This document shows, piece after piece, positions 33,701 to 46,350 of a DNA stretch of 64,000 bases (the first letter of the stretch is position 1; each line of letters opens with the position of its first letter). The notes beneath the pieces were generated by a model. It was given only the letters and a program-made list of their open reading frames with translations. It did not search any database and was not told the DNA's origin. A program made the translations under genes and the position numbers. The stretch lies in the NCBI RefSeq assembly GCF_028640845.1, contig NC_080540.1:257968958-258032957 (forward strand), given 5' to 3'. Source of the stretch: Ahaetulla prasina (Eukaryota > Chordata > Lepidosauria > Squamata > Colubridae).

Positions 33701-34788
33701 TTTACTAGAAGAGCTCGGATTGGCGTGGGGTGCTTTTCCCGAAATGGGGGACTCCGGATGACTTACCAGGCTGCTCCTGTCCCTCGGCGTGCTGTATCAT
33801 CTGCTTGGCAGCCGCAGGAGAGGTCTTTTGGTCCTCTCGGATGTGCGGCAGCCGAGAACGGGCCGAGGGAAGAGTGGCGGACCGGTTGGTGGTGGCCATT
33901 TTGGGGACGCGAGGGAGGCGAGGGAGGCCTGCTGTTGCCTGTGCTGATTGCAGGCCTCGATTTCGGCCCGGCTCCAGCCGATTCCAGCGGCGATGAGAAT
34001 TCGGCCCGATTCAATCCGGGGCATGGATTCCGGCCCGTTCGCCTGGCCGTGGGCCCGCCAGTTCCATCGGCGCTTTGTTGCGCCTGGCGAGGCCTTGTGG
34101 GCCGCGAGGCGCCCGTCCAGCGGCGTCCAGTGTTCTGCGGCCCCATCGGTTCCATCGGCGGCGGGCGTGGTGAGGCCGTGGTCGGAGATGAGGCCGGAGG
34201 CAAGGCTATGGTTTGGCTCCCTCTTCCCACATTACATCGTGCTTTGTTCATCTGCCTTTTGCTGTATGGCCTGCCTTCCTCCCCCCCCCGGACTTTTGAC
34301 CATCGAAGCTGGGTCGTCAGGTATTTATACCCACGGGTTTCTGGACTGGACTGGACTGGACTGGATTGGACTATGGATTATGAACAGACTGACAGCCATT
34401 TCTACCTTATTAAGACCTTCTGTAGAAACATTTTCCATAGGTTTACCATGGAGGCTGCCGGCCTGTTTACCTGGGCTTATCATCTTCATCTGGTTCCAAC
34501 TTTATTTGTCCTCTTTGACATCTGGACATCCGTTGGAGGATCTATCTTTTAACGTCTTACCATCTGGGATGTTACCATCTTAGCACCCTCACCGATTCGT
34601 ACTTTTCTATGCGTTACGCTGCACATGAACTCTTGCACCTGCAAGGTGCCCCCGCCTCGCAGGAATGGCCCGTCTCACTACCAAGGGCCGGCCTCAATGA
34701 CGGGTTTTGGGACCCACAGAGGTGGCATGCGAAGAGAAAGAGCCTTTGGGGTTTTTTAGATAGGGCATTTTTAAGGGGTGGGAGGGTT

Positions 34789-35349
34789 AGAGCTTTCCAC
34801 CAGGTTCGCCTGGTGCGCCAGTTGCGCCCCTTTCTAGACCGGGATGCCTTATGCACGGTCACTCACGCCCTAGTGACGTCTCGCCTGGATTACTGCAATG
34901 CTCTCTACATGGGGCTCCCCTTGAGGGGCATCCGGAGGCTTCAGTTGGTCCAGAACGCGGCTGCGCAGGTGATAGAGGAAGCCCCTCGGGGCTCCCGTGT
35001 TACACCTATCCTGCGCAGACTGCACTAGCTACCTGTGGCCTTCCGGGTGCGCTTCAATGTGTTGGTGACAATCTTTAAAGCGCTCCATGGCATAGGGCCG
35101 GGCTATTTACGGGACCGCCTACTGCTACCAAATACCTCTCACCGACCCGTGCACTCTCACAGAGAGGGACTCCTCAGGGTGCCTTCAGCTAGGCAGTGCC
35201 GTCTGGCGATACCCAGGGGAAGGGCCTTCTCTGTGGGGGCTCCCACCCTCTGGAACGAACTCCCTCCAGGACTTCGTCAACTTCCGGACCTCCGAACCTT
35301 TCGTCGCGAGCTTAAAACGCACCTATTCATCTGCGCGGGACTGGATTAG
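34789..35349 (+). pseudogene. L2 reverse-transcriptase C-terminal part, with stop
   Basis: Reads VRLVRQLRPFLDRDALCTVT, RLDYCNALYMGLPLRGIRRL, then a TAG where the copy at 4 kb has Trp in LRRLHWLPVAF, then FRVRFNVLVTIFKALHGIGP and TLWNELPPGLRQLPDLRTF to the natural end near 35349. Only the last third of the RT is present. Confidence 0.85.
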
Positions 35350-35400
35350 ATTTTAAAGTTATTGGTTTTAAGGGGTTTTTTATTATTTATATTGTTTTTT

Positions 35401-38390
35401 AAATTCGGCAATAGAATAAGTTTTTTAATTGTTGTTTTTTAATCTGTATTTATATGTATTTTAACTGCCTGTGAACCGCCCTGAGTCCTTAGGGAGATAG
35501 GGCGGTATATAAATTTGAAAAATAAAAATAAAAAATAAAATATAAAGGTTGATCAAGATGGTGCAGCCCTCAAACCAGCTAGGGTGATAAAGCCACAATA
35601 AAATTAGCTTTAGGATAATCCCCTTAATTGATTTCTGGAAGAGATTAGGTATTAGTGATCAATGGGCTTCTTAAAAGAAGGACATGACAATGTCTCAAGA
35701 AATATTAGCTGTGATGTTGAGTGAATTAATTGAACGACTATACCTTTGTTTCCAGTGAAAGATAGGCTAAACTCTGGAATCGCACCACGATCCTTCAGAA
35801 ATGCAGTTGAAGCTACCTGGCTTTAGAAATTGTAGCAGGCAATTTAAGAGAACTGGAACAGGGGATCAAACTCAAAGCCATTTTCCTCATATTTTGCCTG
35901 ATAATTGAGAGTAGTTAGAGAATGATTTTGAAATTATCAGCTGAACATTTCAGCCTGCCTGTTTAAAACTGGCCTGTATGGTCTGTATGGCATGCTGTAG
36001 CATTATTGAAATGAACAGGACAGATTCTTTTTAGACATTTTAAAAAAATACGTTGGGCTTATCAGAGGTATTGTTCACCCAAAAATCTTTTATTAGGTAA
36101 AAATCATGAAAAAAATCTGTAGAAGGAAAAAGAAATAAACATTTCTGAGTGTTTAATATTTAATCGTTTTTAATATTCAGGGTTCAGATCCCAAGGGGTT
36201 AATCCTTGTATGTATAACAAGATAGGTCTTTTAACCATATTATATTATAATGAGATTGTGTCAAGTTTGTAATTTCTGCTTTTTCTATTCTAAGTCTCCA
36301 GTGGGATTCCCAGTCTTCTTCACTTGGCCTTGCTCTTCAACGCTTCAAACAGAAGTCATTCCTAGCTGTACCTGGACATGTCAGAAACTGAATGTATTCC
36401 TTCTGCATGAATTCATCCCTTGCAAACATTCCTACCTTGTCTGAAACCCCCCCCCCCAAAACCAAAGCCTGAATATGGAAAAGGAAGAGACAGCATTATG
36501 CATCACAGTCCCTGTTTGCTTTTATAAAATATCTGAAAATATAACCCCAAAATGGATTCTGGCAAATAAATGTTTGGAAAATTTTTACTACCAGTTGACA
36601 GTGAATATTTGCAGCTAACTAACTGAGAAATGTATAGCGGTGATGCAGATCAGTAGCATTATACACGTTTCTTCATTCTACAGCTCGGGCTTTAGAAGCT
36701 TCTAAGAGAAAGCAATGCAGCTTGATTTGATCTGAAGACTTCACCAGCCTTTAAAGGCTTCTTGGGGACACAAAATGATTTTAAAGTTAGATGAGAGACT
36801 AAGTGAATATTATAATTTCTATCACTTCTAAATAATTTAATTATTTCAATGTAACACACTGAAAGACAATCTGTATCATAAATCATTATTAATTCTTTTT
36901 TAAATTCGGCAATAGAATACGTTTTTTAATTGTTTTTTAATTTGTATTTATATGTATTTTAACTGCCTGTGAACCGCCCTGAGTCCTTAGGGAGATAGGG
37001 CGGTATATAAATTGAAAATAAAAATAAAATATAAAGGTTGAGCAAGATGGTGCAGCCCTCAAACCAGCTAGGGTGATAAAGCCACAATAAAATTAGCTTT
37101 AGGATAATCCCCTTAATTGATTTCTGGAAGAGATTAGGTATTAGTGATCAATGGGCTTCCTAAAAGAAGGACATGACAATGTCTCAAGAAATATTAGCTG
37201 TGATGTTGAGTGAATTAATTGAACGACTATACCTTTGTTTCCAGTGAAAGATAGGCTAAACTCTGGAATCGCACCACGATCCTTCAGAAATGCAGTTGAA
37301 GCTGCCTGGCTTTAGAAATTGTAGCAGGCAATTTAAGAGAACTGGAACAGGGGATCAAACTCAAAGCCATTTTCCTCATATTTTGCCTGATAATTGAGAG
37401 TAGTTAGAGAATGATTTTGAAATTATCAGCTGAACATTTCAGCTTGCCTGTTTAAAACTGGCCTGTATGGTCTGTATGGCATGCTATAGCATTATTGAAA
37501 TGAACAGAACAGATTCTTTTTAGACATTTTAAAAAAATACGTTGGGCTTATCAGAGGTATTGTTCACCCAAAAATCTTTTATTAGGTAAAAATCATGAAA
37601 AAAATCTGTAGAAGGAAAAAGAAATAAACATTTCTGAGTGTTTAATATTTAATCGTTTTTAATATTCAGGGTTCAGATCCCAAGGGGTTAATCCTTGTAT
37701 GTATAACAAGATAGGTCTTTTAACCATATTATATTATAATGAGATTGTGTCAAGTTTGTAATTTCTGCTTTTTCTATTCTAAGTCTCCAGTGGGATTCCC
37801 AGTCTTCTTCACTTGGCCTTGCTCTTCAACTCTTCAAACAGAAGTCATTCCTAGCTGTACCTGGACATGTCAGAAACTGAATGTATTCCTTCTGCATGAA
37901 TTCATCCCTTGCAAACATTCCTACCTTGTCTGAACACACCCCCCCCCAAAACCAAAGCCTGAATATGAAAAAGGAAGAGACAGCATTATGCATCACAGTC
38001 CCTGTTTGCTTTTATAAAATATCTGAAAATATAACCCCAAAATGGATTCTGGCAAATAAATGTTTGGAAAATTTTTACTACCAGTTGACAGTGAATATTT
38101 GCAGCTAACTAACTGAGAAATGTATAGCGGTGATGCAGATCAGTAGCATTATACACGTTTCTTCATTCTACAGCTCGGGCTTTAGAAGCTTCTAAGAGAA
38201 AGCAATGCAGCTTGATTTGATCTGAAGACTTCACCAGCCTTTAAAGGCTTCTTGGGGACACAAAATGATTTTAAAGTTAGATGAGAGACTAAATGAATAT
38301 TATAATTTCTATCACTTCTAAATAATTTAATTATTTCAATGTAACACACTGAAAGACAATCTGTATCATAAATCATTATTAATTCTTTTT
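35401..38390 (+). repeat. 1.5-kb direct tandem duplication
   Basis: Unit 1 is 35401-36901 and unit 2 is 36902-38390. Both start aaattcggcaatagaata in the L2 3' UTR and continue into shared unique DNA. They differ by scattered single-base substitutions (for example ctacctgg/ctgcctgg and catgctgtag/catgctatag) plus a few run-length changes. Unit 2 ends at the poly-T of the L1 at 38388; unit 1 ends in the same TSD and poly-T, then jumps back to the L2 UTR. An 11-base homology (ttttttaaatt) lies at the joint. Confidence 0.92.
35545..36890. other. Unique DNA inside the duplicated unit
   Basis: No TE or exon recognised. Short frames at 36250 and 36692 recur at 37739 and 38182 only because the segment is duplicated. 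Confidence 0.45.
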
Positions 38391-38397
38391 TTTTAAA

Positions 38398-39526
38398 TTT
38401 TTTTATTACTTTTTTCCAACAAACAAAAAAGAAAATACATTATTACACCCTTGTGCTATACATAAAAAAAAGGAAGATTTGGGTCTTCGGATATGTCCTC
38501 ATAATTGCCAAAATCCACGTTCTCGAGGTACAGGTACCGAAGCGTCCAATTTTCCAAGCGCATAGTCCACGAATGGTTTCCAAGTCTTCCAGAAAATATC
38601 TTCTTTATACACACCACTTCTAATTTTAATATCACATGTCATTTTATCATTTATGGCTAATTTCCACATTTCAGAATTCCACTCTTCTATTCTAAAAATC
38701 ACATCTAATTTCCAATATCTAGCTATTATAATTCTACCTATTATAATCATAATTCTAATCAATTCTTTTTCATATTTTGTTAATTCTATTTCCTTAATTA
38801 CCAACAATAATATAGTTTCCACTCTCAATATTATTACTTTCCCCATCATTTCAAATATCATTTTCTCCAATTGTTGCCAAAACTTTTTAACCTTGTCACA
38901 TTTATACCACATATGTTCATAAGTCCCCAATTCCATCTCACATCTCCAACATTTTTTACTAATTTTTTTATTACTTTTTCCAACAAACAAAAAGAAAATA
39001 CATTATTACACCCTTGTGCTATACATAAAAAGGAAGATTTGGGTCTTGGATATATCCTCATGATTGCCAAAATCCACGTTCTCGAGGTACAGGTATTGAA
39101 GCGTCCAATTTTCCAAGCGCATAGTCCACAAATGGTTTCCAAGTCTTCCAGAAAATATCTTCTTTATACACACCACTTCTAATTTTAATATCACATGTCA
39201 TTTTATCATTTAAAGCTAATTTCCACATTTCAGAATTCCACTCTTCTATTCTAAAAATCACATCTAGTTTCCAATATCTAGCTATTATAATTCTACCTAT
39301 TATAATCATAATTCTAATCAATTCTCTTTCATATTTTGTTAATTCTATTTCCTTAATTACCAACAATAATATAGTTTCCACTCGCAATATTATTACTTTC
39401 CCCATCATTTCAAATATCATTTTCTCCAATTGTTGCCAAAACTTTTTAACCTTATCACATTTATACCACATATGTTCATAAGTCCCCAATTCCATCTCAC
39501 ATCTCCAACATTTTTTACTAATTTTT
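38398..39526 (-). repeat. Direct duplication of the L1 3' end
   Basis: Units 38398-38961 and 38962-39526 both run from the A-rich tail to the Cys-rich knuckle of ORF2. The joint lies in aattttttta, which also occurs at the matching place in the intact ORF (lysine-rich KKISKK). Confidence 0.88.
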
Positions 39527-40032
39527 TTATCCATTTGTGACAATCTTACTGGAGTCAAATACCATTTCCAAACAACTTTATAATTATGCTCTTTAATCCT
39601 TATAGATAAAGTTCTCATAATTCTACTATTCCAATTCACATTCCAATCTGACTCTGGTATTTCAATATTAAGATCTTTTTCCCAATTTGTCCTCATCACT
39701 CTTTGTAATTTTTCATCAGAATTTATAATCTTATAAACCCTACTAACGAGTCCCTTTAGCCCAATTTCATCTTTCATAATCCGAGATACTAAATATTCAA
39801 ATTCAGTTTCACATCTATTTATCGAATAATTTTCCCTTAATTCTTTTGTCCAGTTTTCTATCTGTATTTTTTCAAACCAACTTAACCCTAATTTTTCAAT
39901 AATTTCTTTATTCCTCCTTTCATTTTCCATAACTTTTATCCAATCTCTAATAATTTCTATATATTCCTCTTTAATCACTTCATTACGTTTTATATTATTT
40001 TTAATCGGCCAATTTCCAATTGTCTCCCCCAA
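39058..40032 (-). pseudogene. L1 ORF2 C-terminal part, 324-codon open frame
   Basis: Starts NWPIKNNIKRNEVIKEEYIE, passes CWRCEMELGTYEHMWYKC (the Cys/His knuckle) and ends PVPRERGFWQS. There is no RT catalytic part because of 5' truncation. The upstream ATG is chance. A second partial copy of the end lies at 38499-38990. Confidence 0.88.
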
Positions 40033-40054
40033 AAAGATTATATTATTAATTCTT

Positions 40055-41564
40055 GGAAATGTACCAAACCATATTTCTTCCCAGTCTGCCTAGAAGGAAA
40101 TGGGTTCAGGAAGGATTTTATTTTGAGTTTGCTTTTGGATTCATTCTATGTAGAATCTGCTTTCAAATTCCTGAATATTGTCCTGTTCTTCAATTTCATT
40201 TTCTGGAACCTTTAGAAATCATTTTTGCTATTAGATGATTGTATGTCTACAGGATGGCAGAGGTTGCTATTTTCTATTCTTTTCACCTCTCTATAGCCTT
40301 GAACTGTTCCTTTCGAATCAGAAGAACATTTGTTTTCAACATATTTTTCTTGGTGATTTTAAAAAGTCTGAAAGGCTGCAAACAGTTGGACAGATACAAA
40401 AGCAGTTCAGCCATCTCACTGGAGGTTAAGTGCCAGAACTTGGCATCTGTATGTATTTCCAGAAAAATGTCTTCTTTGAAAATGGAAACCTAAACCCATA
40501 AAAAATGTTTTGATTAAACTGAAGGAAAACAGCATTAATTGAGATAGCTTTGGGAGGACTAGCTTTTCTGTTAAAGTTTTCCCATCTCTACTTTTCATAT
40601 CTTGTGATAATTTTTTTTTTCAGAATAAGCAGCAACAGAATACGATGAAAACTGAGAAAATGCTAAAATTTCAAGCTTGCAAATGAAATGTTATATTGTT
40701 TCTATTTCTGTAATGACTAAGGCAAGCAAATCATTTCTTCTGCCAGGATTGCCATACTGTACCAGCTAAGGTTTGCTACATGGTAGTCTGTCATAAGAAA
40801 CAGGGAGAGGGAGAGGCAGGGTGGGATAAAGGGAGGGCTAGCTTCAGGGGAATCTAAATTACTTGTGCCATCCCGTGAGAGCCACTGGCAGTTCCAAGTC
40901 ACATCATGGAATGCAACGGCGTCTTACCCACCAAGGTAATTTGTTTGAATATAATTGGACAGCAAAAGTTAACTAAGGGGGGAGGTGGGAAAAACGGAAA
41001 AGTGAACCAGATGCTTTGGGTGTGAACCTTTAGATTCAGCTTTGTTACACTGTAATTAATTTGCTTAATAAAGTCTAGTCATTGTAGCCATGGCCTTGAG
41101 AGGCTTTGCTATCTGGCCAAGTTGGGATGGCTGACATCTTTACTCCTTCTCATGAGATTCTTAAGATTTTAACCAGTCTCTTTTGTAAGTACAACATAGA
41201 GAAATTATCCAGGTCACTCTCTTAGTTTATTATTTCTATGTCCCTTTTAATTATTTGTATGTCATTGTCTTATCTTTTCCCATATCATTTATAATTCCAC
41301 TTTCAGCTCAGCGTCAGGTAAAACTTGTTCCTCTTCCATGACATCCATTAGACCCAAAGCTCAAAAGCCTTGGATGTAGCCTTCAAGTCATTCTTACTCC
41401 CCTTCCATAGTATTGTTTACCCACCACAAAGGGAACAGAGTGGTAGAGATCTACATAGTATCTATTAATTTTATTTAATTAGCTATATTAAACTATATTT
41501 TAATCTAATTTGGGTCCTGAACTCGGTCATCCTGGTAGAGTTGTCTGGAAGTTAAGTCATGGCA
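40055..41564. other. AT-rich non-coding DNA, no feature seen
   Basis: No repeat family or exon recognised. Confidence 0.45.
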
Positions 41565-41690
41565 ACTAGACTTCTTTTCTTTTTGGTTTGAAATATTTCA
41601 TTGCTTATCCAAGTAGCTGAAAGAATTACTTGGATAAGCAGCAGAATATTTCAACCCCGAAAGGAAATGAAGTCCAGTTGCTGAGGCTCT
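41565..41690. repeat. Small palindromic element
   Basis: Arms: 'caactagacttcttttcttt', 'gcttatccaagtagct' on the left and 'ttacttggataagcagc', 'aaggaaatgaagtccagttg' on the right. A diverged relative of 3430-3700 and 61548-61755. Confidence 0.6.
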
Positions 41691-43199
41691 TGATACATTT
41701 TGGAGTATGAACCCTGTTTTCCTACTTTAAGGTTGCATGTCTGTTGTCCTCTAGAAAGATGTTTTCCCTTGATTTCTTTTCCATTCAGTTTAGCAGAATT
41801 TCCCGAGTGATTTTTGATATAAAATACACATTTTTCTTAATGGTATTCTTGTAATTATTGCAGATGTTCCTCCAGATTGCTTAAAGCTGTTAATTTTTTT
41901 TTTCTAAACATAGGAATGTAATATATTTGGTTTAAGGGATATACACAGCAGTCACTCTCACCATTAAAGGTATAATTTCCACATCAATTTCTTTTGTAGA
42001 AACGACAATTTGGTGACAATTGACAGCATTTGCTGTTTACTCAAAACCAAAACTTGAAAGCCACAAGGGGTAAAATTTAAAATGTCCAAAAGAGGGAATA
42101 AATCACTGTCTATTGTTTATGTAGAAAAAAATGTCACAAACCCTCAGATCTTTGTACTGACAGGAACAGCTGATTTGATTTCATTGTGACTGCTCTCAGT
42201 GGTGAATGTCCAACTTTATGACAGATTCAGGAATAAAAATGGCAGTTCCACTTTCATTTTCTCCAACTGGGTCATTTATATATAGTTTTTCTGTACAATG
42301 TTATGCAAAGCAGGATACTGGCTTGATAACTGGGAAGCAAATATAATTGCTATTTCAGATGATTTATCTTTAATTTATCAATTTGACTGGAAAATGTTTA
42401 TAAACTTGATTAGATCACCTCGTACTCTAATGACTTTTTTCATTTATTATGTGTTCATCTTTCAACTATTTTTACTCTATAAATTACTTAAACTATGATT
42501 CTGTTTATTCTTTAGAACTCATATTAAAATCAGGCCAAGCCAAATTTTGGATCAGTCATAGGAAGGATAAAAGTCCTCCATGAATCATGAAAGGGATATT
42601 TGGGTGGGGAGAAAATGCAGCATGGTGGGTTGATAGAGACAGGAAGTCTTGCTATCTTCCCTATTTATAAATATATACCAAAATTAGTTCCAACATTCAA
42701 CATCTGGCTGTTGGTGGCCCTTACTATCTGGAAAAAACCAGTGCTGAGAATGTGGCAACAGATGATGATGACCTAATGTGATTCCTACCAACGTTGAATG
42801 AAAAAATGGCTGTTTCCATGGGCAACCATACTCTGACAACCTACAGATGTGCAGAATTGATATATGAATGGCCAAATTACCTATTCCAAGGTCTGCTATG
42901 CTAATGCAGTATGCTCATGAATATTTTTTTTTTCAATATAAGACAGTTATATATAAACAACTATTTTGACTTCTTCACCTTCTTTGGCACAGCAGTGCCA
43001 CATTTGCGTTGAGATTCTATGATAAAATAAACATCATTCTAGAGATTCAGGGACATTCATTTCTTTTCTAATGAAGGGATAAGTCCTGGAAATGTGAATA
43101 AATATAAGCTATTACTCATGTGTACCAGAGCTGTTCAAAGCCTCATAGTAATTCCTGCAAAGATCCTAACACCAATCTACTAAGAAATGAGGTGTAAAT
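41691..43199. other. AT-rich non-coding DNA, no feature seen
   Basis: No repeat family or exon recognised. Confidence 0.45.
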
Positions 43200-43204
43200 T
43201 TTTA

Positions 43205-44110
43205 TTTTTATTTATTTATTTATATTTTTGTCAAGCATGTATTTTATGACAGATACAAGTGAAAACATAATTATAAATACATGAGAAGGATATGAATAAA
43301 AAAACACATTAGGACAGGGATGGTAGGCACGCTGGTGCACTTATGCATGCCCCTTACAGACCTCTTAGGAATGGGGTGAGGTCTACAGTAGACAGTCTAA
43401 AGTTTTGGGGATTTGGGGAAGAAACCAGAGTCAGGTAATGCATTCCAGGTGTTGACAACTCTGTAACTGAAGTCATATTTTCTGCTTTCTAGTTTGGATC
43501 GGTTTACCATGAGTTTGTATCTACTGTGTGCTCTTGTATTGTTATGGTTGAAGCTGAAGTATTCATTGGCTGGTAGGACATTGCAGCAGATGATTTTATG
43601 TATTATGCTTAGGTCAGACCGAAGATGGTGAAGTTCTAAGTTGTCTAAGCCCAAAATTTCAAGTCTGGTGGTATAAAGTATTTTGTTGTGAGCAGAGCAG
43701 TGGAGGACTCTTCTTGTGAAGTATCCCTGTACTCGTTCGATTCTATTAATATGCAGTGCGGGTTCCAGACAGATGAATTGGTCTCACAAAAGTTTTGTAT
43801 GCCGTAGTTTGCAGTTCAATATTACCGGAGAAGAAACTATGCAAGATTAGGTTAGCAACTCTTAATGCTTTTTCAGCAATGCTGTTACAGTGAGCTCTGG
43901 CACTTAGATTATTTGAGATGAGTACTCCAAGGTCTTTGACAGAGTGAGGGTCATCTGTTAGGTAGTATCTGTCCAGCTTGTATTTTGTGTTCTGACTTTT
44001 TTTGCCAATATGTAAGGCAGAGCATTTGAGATTTGGAGTTGCCAATTGTTTGACCATTCTGACACATAGTCAAAGTCTTTTTCATTCAGAGCACCCATAA
44101 AAGGAAATTT
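43205..44110 (-). mobile_element. LINE 3' fragment, CR1/Jockey-like, family not set
   Basis: The sense (minus) strand ends in an (AAAT)n tail near 43205-43225. Coding parts: 43746-44057 with SVKDLGVLISNNLSARAHCN and NLILHSFFSGNIELQTTAY, and 43397-43654 with MGLDNLELHHLRSDLSIIHK, SRYKLMVNRSKLESRKYDFS and RVVNTWNALPDSG. These are the C-terminal blocks that follow the RT in CR1/Jockey-type LINEs. The family is distinct from the CR1 at 9.5 kb and the L2 copies. Copies at 44405 and 50463 share it. Confidence 0.75.
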
Positions 44111-44404
44111 CTTTGTTGTTGTTTAAGCAGTAGTTTGTCTTTAGATATTTTCTTTGTTTTACTTATAAGGAGGAATGCCTCATTTTCTTTGACTACTATG
44201 GGCTGTAGAATAAGATTTGAGTCTCAAATTTAAAGTTAATTGTGAATATACAATAATGACCTTCTACCAGGAAGCAAAAGAGTACACAATAAAAATATTA
44301 ATGTAAAGAGCAAAATGATCTATGCATTCAGAGAAATAACTAGCTCGCTAATAGGAAAGAAAATCAGCAAAAAGAAGTAATAGCCAGCCAGAATTATATT
44401 TGGA

Positions 44405-44965
44405 GTCCAAAATCTTCATGTTTATTTATTTTTTATTTATTTATTTATTTTGTTACACAGTATATATAAGCATAAGCATGAAATAACTATACAATATATA
44501 AGCATATATATAAGCATAAGTATGTAATAACTATATTAATTGGATATAATGAAAGGAAACAATAGGATAGGAATGGTAGGCATGCTTGTGCTCTTATGCA
44601 GGCCCCTTACAGACCTCTTAGGAATGGGGTTAGGTCAATAGTAGACAGTTTTTGGTTGAAGCTCTGGGAATTTTGGGAAGAGACCACAGAGTCAGGTAGT
44701 GTGTTCCAAGTATTAAAAACTCTGTTACTGAAGTCATATTTTCTGCAATCAAGATTGGAGCGGTTAATATTAAGCTTAAATCTATTGTGTGCTCTTGTAT
44801 TGTTGCAATTGAAGCTGAAGTAGTCTTCGACAGGAAGACATTGTAATAGATGATTCTATGAGTTAAATGCAGGTCGTGATGAAGGCGGCGGAGTTCTAAA
44901 TTTTCTAAACCCAGGATATCAAGTCTGGTGGCATAAGGTATTTTGTTGTATTCAGAGGAGTTATA
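44405..44965 (-). mobile_element. LINE 3' fragment, same family as 43205-44110
   Basis: Shares 'cccttacagacctcttagga', 'ctgaagtcatattttctgca' and 'tgtgctcttgtattgttgca' with the copy next to it. 5'-truncated near 44965. Same strand, separated by about 300 bp of other DNA. Confidence 0.75.
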
Positions 44966-46249
44966 GAATTCCCAATGTTATAGAATTCCCAATGACTATT
45001 GATTCTACCACTACGGAATCATTGAAAGAACTACTTCTACATAATGTATCTGAACTGTCTAATACAAGTAATACACTAATACTTGACAGCAAATAATTAA
45101 TCAAGCATTAGAATGTCTTGTAATTCCAATAAAAAGCAAATATGAAAGACAGCTAAAGCTTTTCATGGAAGGCATGTTTGCAAGAAAATGGGTTTAAGTG
45201 ATGAAATGCTACTTAATTCTTTCATATCAACTATTCTTTTGTTCCTAATCATATTGCTACTTTCTTTCCCATTATTCCATATGTCTAGATACATTTTAGA
45301 GGTAGTTAATTTTCAACATCTAAAAGAACTTATTGCCTACACTTTATTGACTCTTTTTAAAGTGAACATCTGTCAATTCACACACCACTGTTATGCACCT
45401 GCTCAAAGCCTTTCAATAGTTTTCTGTGTTTTCAGAATTTCTTGGAGAAGGCTCCAGTCTATGCCTAATATTCATAAGTTGGTGGTATTTCCCACTAAAA
45501 CTCTTCAGTTCCTGAGACTAACACAGTGACTCTAAGAAGATCATTAAGGTCTACCTAGCTGGCTAGAAAAATATTTGCATTCATAAATGACAATTTGAAG
45601 AATTTCAGTTAAAATTAAGATGCTACTTGTCTTTATTATGCTTTCTACGATTAACCTGCATGGGTAAATGACTAGCTTATTGAAGGAGGTGCTCATAAAA
45701 TGACTAAATGGGAGACTTATATTTAAGAGATTGCATTCTTCTCACAGCTGTGGTTAAGAAGATAACATTGGATGAGATTTGATAGCTGGGTCCAATTTCA
45801 AGCAACTGCTCTGCATAATTCTGTGAGAGGAATCCTACAGGAGAAGGCTGCAGACATGGCCATAGCTTATGTAGAATGGCAATAAAGTGGTAGAGGCCAC
45901 AGTTGTTCAGCTAGCTTGTAACAAAATCTGAAAGCATTCTTAAGGGGTTTAGTAGAAGCACCATCTGTTCATACATATTATACATGATTGAGACTCTTCC
46001 AAGAAGTTCTGTAAATTCTAGAAAATTCTAAATCAATTTTATATAAATGCATAATTTAGGTGTATGGTTTACAAGATCGTGATAAAGAATAGTGACAATT
46101 GCTATACCTCCTTGCATTTCAATAGTCATTAATAGATTGTTACCTGTTACTAGTAATGCATAAAAATATGCCTACATTGTGTCTGTATTAACCCCATCGG
46201 ACCAGCATAGTGGGTATGGATCATAGATTAGACAATTCAGTTTTGTTAT
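44966..46249. other. AT-rich non-coding DNA, no feature seen
   Basis: No repeat family or exon recognised. Confidence 0.45.
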
Positions 46250-46350
46250 TCCTAGGAAGGAGGGAATGGCAAACCACTTCTGAAAAATCTTGCCAAGAAA
46301 ACTGCAGGGATTTGTCCAGTCAGGTTTTGAGAATTGAATACTATTGAACA
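46250..46350 (+). repeat. SINE tail fragment, family of 15060-15285
   Basis: Contains 'ggcaaaccacttctgaaaaa' and 'gccaagaaaactgcaggga', typical of the tail of that SINE. The head is missing or too diverged to see. Confidence 0.6.

Larger units (their letters stand above)
33679..35535 (+). mobile_element. Probable internally deleted L2: 5' region joined to 3' end
   Basis: The right part (from about 34789) is a clear L2 RT C-terminus with the L2 3' UTR and its hairpin (CCGCCCT...AGGGCGG near 35478-35505). The left part (33679-34788) is GC- and CpG-rich, with motifs of a promoter and a (ctgga)n run near 34335-34365. It has no counterpart in the other L2 copies here, all of which lack 5' ends. 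It may be the L2 5' UTR, which would make this a deletion derivative keeping both ends, or it may be host promoter DNA with an L2 3' end beside it. Confidence 0.6.
38388..40041 (-). mobile_element. L1 LINE, 5'-truncated, minus strand
   Basis: Flanked by a perfect 13-bp TSD, attattaattctt (38375-38387 and 40042-40054). It starts with a poly-T at the left (its 3' tail) and reads leftward from ORF2 at 40032. Same L1 family as 19404-26873; its 5' end corresponds to about 25785 of that copy. It contains an internal duplication of its 3' 565 bp. Confidence 0.92.

Noticed and set aside
33617..34552. 311-codon open frame as a host gene
   Set aside because: It lies in a CpG-rich stretch that is open in several frames on both strands, has no domain motif, low-complexity Gly/Arg/Pro content, and a (ctgga)n run near its end.
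36250..38376. Pair of conserved paralogous small genes (identical 64-codon frames)
   Set aside because: Their identity is due to the 1.5-kb tandem duplication; the frames have no motifs and exist on both strands.
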